Shown piece by piece: positions 59,597 through 64,000 of a stretch of DNA of 64,000 nt (position 1 is its first letter; every line of letters begins with the position of its first letter). Position numbers and translations under genes: made by a program. Source of the stretch: Ga0077536 sp943370145 (GTDB taxonomy: Bacteria > Pseudomonadota > Gammaproteobacteria > Ga0077536); NCBI GenBank assembly GCA_943370145.1, contig CALRPY020000004.1:1-64000 (forward strand), written 5' to 3'. Under the pieces are notes generated by a model. That model searched no databases, was not told the origin of the DNA, and saw nothing but the letters and a program-made list of their open reading frames with translations.

Positions 59597-59630
59597 ACGC
59601 CGCGCGGCAAACCCAGGAGCGCTGACGCCC

Positions 59631-60566
59631 ATGTTGAGCTGGAAAATCATCAATATCGACTTCATGCGCTGGCGCAAGGTCGGTCTCATCCTGTCGACCG
59701 CCATCAATCTCGTGGCGATCGGGTCGCTGGCCACGCAGGGGCTGAACCTCAGCATCGAGTTCACCGGCGGCACCGTCGTCGAACTCGCCTACGAGACTCC
59801 GCCCGCGCTCGATGACATCCGCACCCGGCTCGCCGGCTCGGACTTCGGCGCCGGGGTCGTGCAGAACTTCGGCGGACCCGAGAACGTGCTGGTGCGGCTG
59901 CCGCCGGTCGAGGCGGTGGGCGGCGCCGAGGCGGCCAGCAAGGACGTCGGCGCGCGCATGCAGAAGCTGCTGCCGGAGGCCGAAATCCGGCGCGTGGAGT
60001 TCGTCGGCCCGCAGGTCGGCGAGGAACTCGCCGAAGAGGGCGTGATCGCGGCGCTGATTGCGATGGGCGGCATCCTGCTCTACGTGATGCTGCGCTTCAC
60101 GCTGAAGTTCTCGCTCGGCTCGATCACCGCGACCGTGCACGACGTGCTCGTGATCATGGGTTTCTTCTCCATCACGCAACTCGAGTTCGACCTGAACGCG
60201 CTCGCGGCGGTCCTCGCGATCATGGGTTACTCCCTGAACGACACGATCGTCATCCTCGACCGCATCCGCGAGAACTTCCGCACGATGCGCAAGGCGGAGC
60301 CGGTGGTGGTCGTCAATGCGTCGCTGAACCAGACGCTCGCCCGCACGATCAACACGAGCCTTGTGACCCTGCTCGCGGTCCTCTCATTGCTCTTCTTCGG
60401 CGGCGAGATGATCCACAGCTTCGCGCTCGCGCTGACGATCGGCATCATGGTCGGTGTCTACTCGTCGATCTACATCGCGAGCGCGATGGTGCTGGCGCTG
60501 GGCGCGACGCGCGAGGAACTGCTGCCCATCCAGAAGGAAGGCGCCGCGCTCGACGACCGGCCCTGA
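59631..60566 (+). CDS. secF: protein translocase subunit SecF
   Basis: The 311-residue protein begins with a helix (about 15-35) and has the SecF motif IEFTGGTVVELAY, then LIAMGGILLYVMLRF and YSLNDTIVILDRIREN (about 200-215), which includes the conserved Asp/Arg used in proton coupling. It forms the SecDF complex with the upstream product. The pdxB gene follows after 29 bases. Confidence 0.96.
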   Translation: MLSWKIINIDFMRWRKVGLILSTAINLVAIGSLATQGLNLSIEFTGGTVVELAYETPPALDDIRTRLAGSDFGAGVVQNFGGPENVLVRLPPVEAVGGAEAASKDVGARMQKLLPEAEIRRVEFVGPQVGEELAEEGVIAALIAMGGILLYVMLRFTLKFSLGSITATVHDVLVIMGFFSITQLEFDLNALAAVLAIMGYSLNDTIVILDRIRENFRTMRKAEPVVVVNASLNQTLARTINTSLVTLLAVLSLLFFGGEMIHSFALALTIGIMVGVYSSIYIASAMVLALGATREELLPIQKEGAALDDRP

Positions 60567-60595
60567 GCGCCGCCACCGCGGACCCCGGCAGCGTC

Positions 60596-61741
60596 ATGCC
60601 GCTACGCATCGTTGCCGACCGCGTCATCGCGGCCGCCGCAACGGCCTTTGCTGAAATTGGCGAGGTCACGCTCGCCGACGGCCGCCTGATTTCCGCTGGA
60701 CTCCTCGCCGACGCCGACGTGCTCCTGGTGCGCTCGGTCACGCGGGTCGACGCCGCGCTGCTCGACGGCACGCCGGTGCGCTTCGTCGGCACCGCAACCG
60801 CTGGCACGGACCACATCGACGAGGCCCTGCTCCGCGCACGTGGCATCGCCTTCGCCGCGGCGCCCGGCTGCAATGCGCGCGCGGTCGGCGAGTACGTGCT
60901 CGCCACCGTGCTGGCCCATGCGGAGCGGATCGGCCGCGCGCCGTCGACCCTGCGCTGCGGCGTCATCGGGTGCGGCCACGCCGGGCGCGCGGCGCTGGAT
61001 CTGCTCGAAACGGCGGGGGTCGAATGCCTGCGCAACGACCCGCCCCTCGCCGCCGGCCGGGACGGCTACGTGCCGCTCGAGGAAGCGCTCGAGGCCGACG
61101 TCGTGAGCCTCCACGTGCCCCTGAGCGAGAACGGCCCGCATCCGACGATGGGACTGCTCGGCGGGCCCGAACTCGCGCGCATGCCGCGCGGTGCGCTGCT
61201 GATCAACGCCGCGCGCGGTGGCGTCGTCGACGAACCCGCCTGGCAGCGCGCGGTCGCCGAGGGCCGGCTGCTCGCCGCCGTCGACTGCTGGCGCGGCGAA
61301 CCCGGGATTTCCCGGGCGCTCCTCGATGCGGCATGGACCGCGACACCGCATATCGCGGGCCACACGGTCGATGCGCGCCTGCGCGCGACCCGCCAGCTGC
61401 GCGACGCGCTGCACGCGTGGGCCGGCGTCGCGACGGTCACCGGCGTTGAACCTGGGCCCACCGCCGCCGACGCGCCCGCGCCCCTGGTGCTGCCGCCCGG
61501 CGACGCCGTGGCCGCCGTGCGCGCCGCGGTCTTTGCCTGCATCGATCCGCGCGCGCAGACCGCGGACTTCCGCGCGGCACTGGAGGCCGCGGGCGACGCG
61601 AGGGGCGCCGCGTTCGACCGCATGCGCGCGCAGTTCGGCAGCCGCCGCGAATTCGGTGTCAGGCCGGTTGCAGAGACCGGGATCGCCACCGATACTGCGG
61701 CGCAGTTGCAACGCCTCGGATTCAGACTGGTCACCGCCTGA
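60596..61741 (+). CDS. pdxB: 4-phosphoerythronate dehydrogenase
   Basis: The 381-residue protein is a D-2-hydroxyacid dehydrogenase. The NAD site is CGVIGCGHAGRAALDLL (Gly-x-Gly-x-x-Gly), catalysis uses Arg in NAARGGVVDE, a Glu, and His in TPHIAGHTVDARLRA. The extra C-terminal dimerisation domain and the PHIAGHT(V)(D/E) motif distinguish PdxB. It oxidises 4-phosphoerythronate in vitamin B6 synthesis. It shares one base with the purT start (TGATG). Confidence 0.92.
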   Translation: MPLRIVADRVIAAAATAFAEIGEVTLADGRLISAGLLADADVLLVRSVTRVDAALLDGTPVRFVGTATAGTDHIDEALLRARGIAFAAAPGCNARAVGEYVLATVLAHAERIGRAPSTLRCGVIGCGHAGRAALDLLETAGVECLRNDPPLAAGRDGYVPLEEALEADVVSLHVPLSENGPHPTMGLLGGPELARMPRGALLINAARGGVVDEPAWQRAVAEGRLLAAVDCWRGEPGISRALLDAAWTATPHIAGHTVDARLRATRQLRDALHAWAGVATVTGVEPGPTAADAPAPLVLPPGDAVAAVRAAVFACIDPRAQTADFRAALEAAGDARGAAFDRMRAQFGSRREFGVRPVAETGIATDTAAQLQRLGFRLVTA

Positions 61742-62961
61742 TGGAACCCGCCACGCCCCCGGCACTCCCCCCTGAAACGATCTTCGGCACCCCGCAGACG
61801 GATTGCGCCATCCGCCTGATGCTGCTCGGCTCGGGTGAACTCGGCAAGGAAGTGGCGCTGGAAGCCCAGCGCCTCGGTGTCGAGGTGATCGCCGTGGACC
61901 GCTATGCCGGCGCACCGGCGATGCAGGTCGCCCACCGGCATCACGTGATCGACATGCTCGATGGTGACGCGCTGGAGCGCGTAATCGAGCTGGAACGGCC
62001 GCATCTCATCCTGCCCGAGGTCGAGGCCATCGCAACCCAGCGCCTCGTCGAGCTGGAGGCGCGCGGCTGGCGCGTCGCGCCGTCGGCCCGCGCCGCGCGC
62101 CTGACGATGGACCGTGAAGGCATCCGCCGGCTTGCCGCCGAGGAACTGGGGTTGCCGACGTCGCGCTACGAGTTCGCCGGCAACGACGCGGAATGCCGCG
62201 CCGCGATCGGACGGATCGGTTTGCCGTGCGTCGTCAAACCCGTGATGAGCTCGTCCGGCAAGGGCCAGTTGCTCGTGCGCAGCCCCGCGGATGTCGACAT
62301 CGCCTGGGCCACCGCCGTGGCCGGGGCCCGCGCCGCCGTGCCACGCGTGATCGTAGAGGCCTTCGTCGACTTCGACTACGAAATCACCCTGCTGACCGTG
62401 CGCCACGTCGGCGGCACCGCGTTCTGTGCGCCCATCGGCCACCTGCAGATCGACGGCGACTACCGCGAGTCCTGGCAGCCGCAGCCGATGTCCGCGCTCG
62501 CGCGGGAGCGCGCCGAGGCGATGGCCGAACGCGTCACCGCGGCGCTGGGTGGCCATGGGATATTCGGCGTCGAACTGTTCGTGAAGGGCGACGAGGTCAT
62601 CTTCAGCGAGGTCTCCCCCCGGCCGCACGATACCGGCATGGTCACCCTGACAGGCCAGGAACTTTCCGAATTCGCGCTGCATGTGCGTGCCGTGCTGGGG
62701 CTGCCCGTCCCGGCCATCGTGCAGGACGCGCCGGCCGCGTCGGTGGCCATTCTCGGCAGCGGCCACGGCCGGCGCATCCGCTACCACGGCGTGCCGGCGG
62801 CGCTGCGCGAGCCGGGCACGAGCCTGCGGCTGTTCGGCAAGCCGGAAGTCCAGGGCAAGCGGCGACTTGCCGTGGCGCTGGCCCGCGACACGAGCGTCGA
62901 GGGGGCGCGCGAAAAGGCGCGTCGCGTCGCGGCGGCGATCCGCATCGACATCGAACCCTGA
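61741..62961 (+). CDS. purT: formate-dependent phosphoribosylglycinamide formyltransferase
   Basis: The 406-residue ATP-grasp protein has the PurT pattern: RLMLLGSGELGKEVALEAQRLGVEVIAVDRYAGAPAMQVAH (25-65), CVVKPVMSSSGKGQ and the C-terminal FSEVSPRPHDTGMVTL. It uses ATP and formate to formylate GAR, an alternative to the folate-dependent PurN in purine synthesis. Its start overlaps pdxB. A GC hairpin follows the stop. Confidence 0.96.
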   Translation: MEPATPPALPPETIFGTPQTDCAIRLMLLGSGELGKEVALEAQRLGVEVIAVDRYAGAPAMQVAHRHHVIDMLDGDALERVIELERPHLILPEVEAIATQRLVELEARGWRVAPSARAARLTMDREGIRRLAAEELGLPTSRYEFAGNDAECRAAIGRIGLPCVVKPVMSSSGKGQLLVRSPADVDIAWATAVAGARAAVPRVIVEAFVDFDYEITLLTVRHVGGTAFCAPIGHLQIDGDYRESWQPQPMSALARERAEAMAERVTAALGGHGIFGVELFVKGDEVIFSEVSPRPHDTGMVTLTGQELSEFALHVRAVLGLPVPAIVQDAPAASVAILGSGHGRRIRYHGVPAALREPGTSLRLFGKPEVQGKRRLAVALARDTSVEGAREKARRVAAAIRIDIEP

Positions 62962-62981
62962 GGCCGCGGCCCGTCGCGGCC
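62962..62981 (+). terminator. GC hairpin after purT
   Basis: GGCCGCG and CGCGGCC form a perfect 7-bp stem with a 6-base loop immediately after the purT stop. There is no T-run, so read-through into gloA is possible. Confidence 0.35.
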
Positions 62982-63019
62982 GCCCATTACCACTCGCAAA
63001 ACGACAGGAGACGCGTGAA

Positions 63020-63415
63020 ATGAGACTGATGCACACGATGCTGCGGGTCACCGATCTCGACCGGGCACTCGGCTTCTACTGTGACGTGCTGGGCATGAAC
63101 CTGATTCGGCGCAAGGACTACCCGGAGGGCCGGTTCACGCTGGCCTTCGTCGGCTACGGCGCGGAGAGCGACTCCACGGTGCTCGAACTGACCCACAACT
63201 GGGACACCGCCGCCTACGAGATGGGCGGCGCCTACGGCCACATCGCGATTGGCGTCGATGACGTCTACGCGACCTGCGAGCGTATCCGCGAGCGCGGCGG
63301 CAAGATCGTCCGCGAGGCCGGCCCGATGAAGGGCGGCCGCACCGTCATCGCCTTTGTCGAGGACCCCGACGGCTACAAGGTCGAAATCCTGCAGGACGAA
63401 CCGAACCCCGGTTGA
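63020..63415 (+). CDS. gloA: lactoylglutathione lyase (glyoxalase I)
   Basis: The 131-residue protein has the GloA metal ligands: His5 in MRLMHTMLRV, Glu in STVLELTHNW (about 57), His in YGHIAIGV (about 75) and Glu in YKVEILQ (about 123). DLDRALGFYCDVLGM is typical. It converts the methylglyoxal-glutathione adduct to S-lactoylglutathione in the cytoplasm as a dimer. ACAGGAGA precedes the start. Confidence 0.95.
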   Translation: MRLMHTMLRVTDLDRALGFYCDVLGMNLIRRKDYPEGRFTLAFVGYGAESDSTVLELTHNWDTAAYEMGGAYGHIAIGVDDVYATCERIRERGGKIVREAGPMKGGRTVIAFVEDPDGYKVEILQDEPNPG

Positions 63416-63450
63416 CCCGTCGCTCAATTCGAGCGTTGCGGGCGATGCGT

Positions 63451-63479
63451 GCGTTGCTGCCCGCTCGGGCCTTTATGCT
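63451..63479 (+). promoter_or_regulatory. possible mlaC promoter
   Basis: TATGCT (63474-63479), followed by AGAGT, looks like a -10; the hexamer 17 bases upstream (GCGTTG) is a poor -35. The gap between gloA and mlaC (175 bases) holds nothing else recognised. Confidence 0.35.
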
Positions 63480-63590
63480 AGAGTACGCGCCGGTTTTTCC
63501 GAACGCTGCCGTACTGGCCGTTGCCAGCGCGGCAGTCCGCAGCCAAGCTGACCACCTATCGCAAGATCGCCGCCGGGAGAGGTTCGTCGA

Positions 63591-64000
63591 ATGAAACGAT
63601 TTGTGCTTGTGTGCGCCGCCGCCCTGTTCATGGGCCTCGCCGGTGCCGTGAATGCGAGTGATGACGCGCAGACTGTCGTGCAGACGACCACGGACGCGGT
63701 GGTCGAGCGGGTGCGCGCCGAGAAGGACGCCCTGCGGACGGATCCGGCCAAGATGTACGGCCTGGTGTCGGAAATGATCTTCCCGCATTTCGACTTCAAC
63801 ATCATGTCGCAGTGGGTGCTCGGCGAACACTGGAAGACGACCGATGCCGCCCAGCAGGCCGAATTCGTCGAGCAGTTCCGTCGCCTGCTGGTGCGCACCT
63901 ACGCGACCGCGCTGCTCGAGTACTCCGACCAGTCGATTTCCTATCCGCCGTCGGAAGCCTCGCACAATCCGAAGACCGCCGTGGTCAAGCAGGACATCAA
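63591..64000 (+). CDS. mlaC: MlaC-like periplasmic phospholipid-binding protein, N-terminal part
   Basis: The frame starts at ATG 63591 after GGGAGAGG and is still open at the right edge (about 136 residues visible). Residues 1-22 are a signal peptide (MKRFVLVCAAALFMGL, then NAS). The mature part (VVQTTTDAVVERVRAEKD, then MIFPHFDFNIMSQWVLGEHWK and FVEQFRRLLVRTYATALLEYSDQSI) matches MlaC/Ttg2D. This periplasmic carrier moves phospholipids between outer- and inner-membrane Mla complexes. The rest of any mla operon lies outside, and here the gene is preceded by gloA and not by mlaFED. Confidence 0.87.
   Translation, partial: MKRFVLVCAAALFMGLAGAVNASDDAQTVVQTTTDAVVERVRAEKDALRTDPAKMYGLVSEMIFPHFDFNIMSQWVLGEHWKTTDAAQQAEFVEQFRRLLVRTYATALLEYSDQSISYPPSEASHNPKTAVVKQDI

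Noticed and set aside
1..64000. CRISPR array or phage region
   Set aside because: No regularly spaced direct repeats and no capsid, terminase, integrase or Cas-like proteins were seen.

Overview
The window is high-GC DNA, mostly around two thirds G+C by eye. It is densely packed with proteobacterial genes, many joined by ATGA or GTGA stop/start overlaps. The block queA-tgt-yajC-secD-secF, followed by pdxB, purT, gloA and an mlaC start, together with trxC, rlmJ, an alkB-type hydroxylase, a class III PHA synthase and a PEP-CTERM protein, points to a Gammaproteobacterium. A lineage near Nevskiales, Steroidobacterales or Immundisolibacterales is an inference from gene content only; no rRNA is present to settle it.

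Layout. 1-2.9 kb: a cut-off secreted subtilisin-like protease, a stand-alone MetE-C-terminal-type methyltransferase and a glycine-zipper envelope protein. 3-8.4 kb: a catabolic operon on the minus strand (luciferase-like oxidoreductase, HpaB-type phenol hydroxylase, MhpC-type hydrolase, MhpB extradiol dioxygenase) divergent from a GntR regulator, with palindromes between them. 8.4-14.5 kb: hydrolases and a PHA locus. A PadR repressor and CocE-type hydrolase face phasin, lipase, PhaE-like protein and PhaC across a 37-bp palindrome that contains two opposed sigma70-type promoters. 14.5-25.6 kb: envelope and housekeeping genes (lytic transglycosylase, aspartoacylase-like metallohydrolase, TrxC, RlmJ, MsbA-like exporter), two more luciferase-like oxidoreductases and a crotonase remnant.

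25.6-42.5 kb: acyl-CoA metabolism. It holds an acyl-CoA ligase, an alpha-methylacyl-CoA racemase with two hot-dog hydratases, and an IpdAB-like CoA-transferase pair. The latter is divergent from a five-gene set: a Tat-exported protein of unknown function, a double [4Fe-4S]/CCG protein, a GlcD-like flavoprotein, a YdhR-like protein and a HIT protein. A MEMO1-AMMECR1 fusion with its radical-SAM partner also lies here. Two identical copies of a 35-bp palindrome and a second inverted repeat sit between genes. 42.5-51.6 kb: chromate transporter, ArsR regulator, a paired SMR exporter, AlkB-like hydroxylase, a yybP-ykoY-type manganese riboswitch ahead of a GDT1/UPF0016 exporter, a PEP-CTERM protein and a 1,227-residue hybrid histidine kinase. 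51.6-54.8 kb: a lower-GC islet (metallo-beta-lactamase fold, SnoaL-like, GlxA/AraC) ending at tRNA-Leu(CAA). 54.9-64 kb: the conserved housekeeping block.

Taken together the window suggests an aerobic heterotroph that hydroxylates and ring-cleaves phenolic compounds, activates and degrades branched or cyclic acyl-CoAs, and stores carbon as PHA. The least explained units are the Tat/Fe-S/flavin operon at 37.6-42.5 kb and the ring-cleavage operon at 3-7.5 kb, whose substrates cannot be read from sequence.
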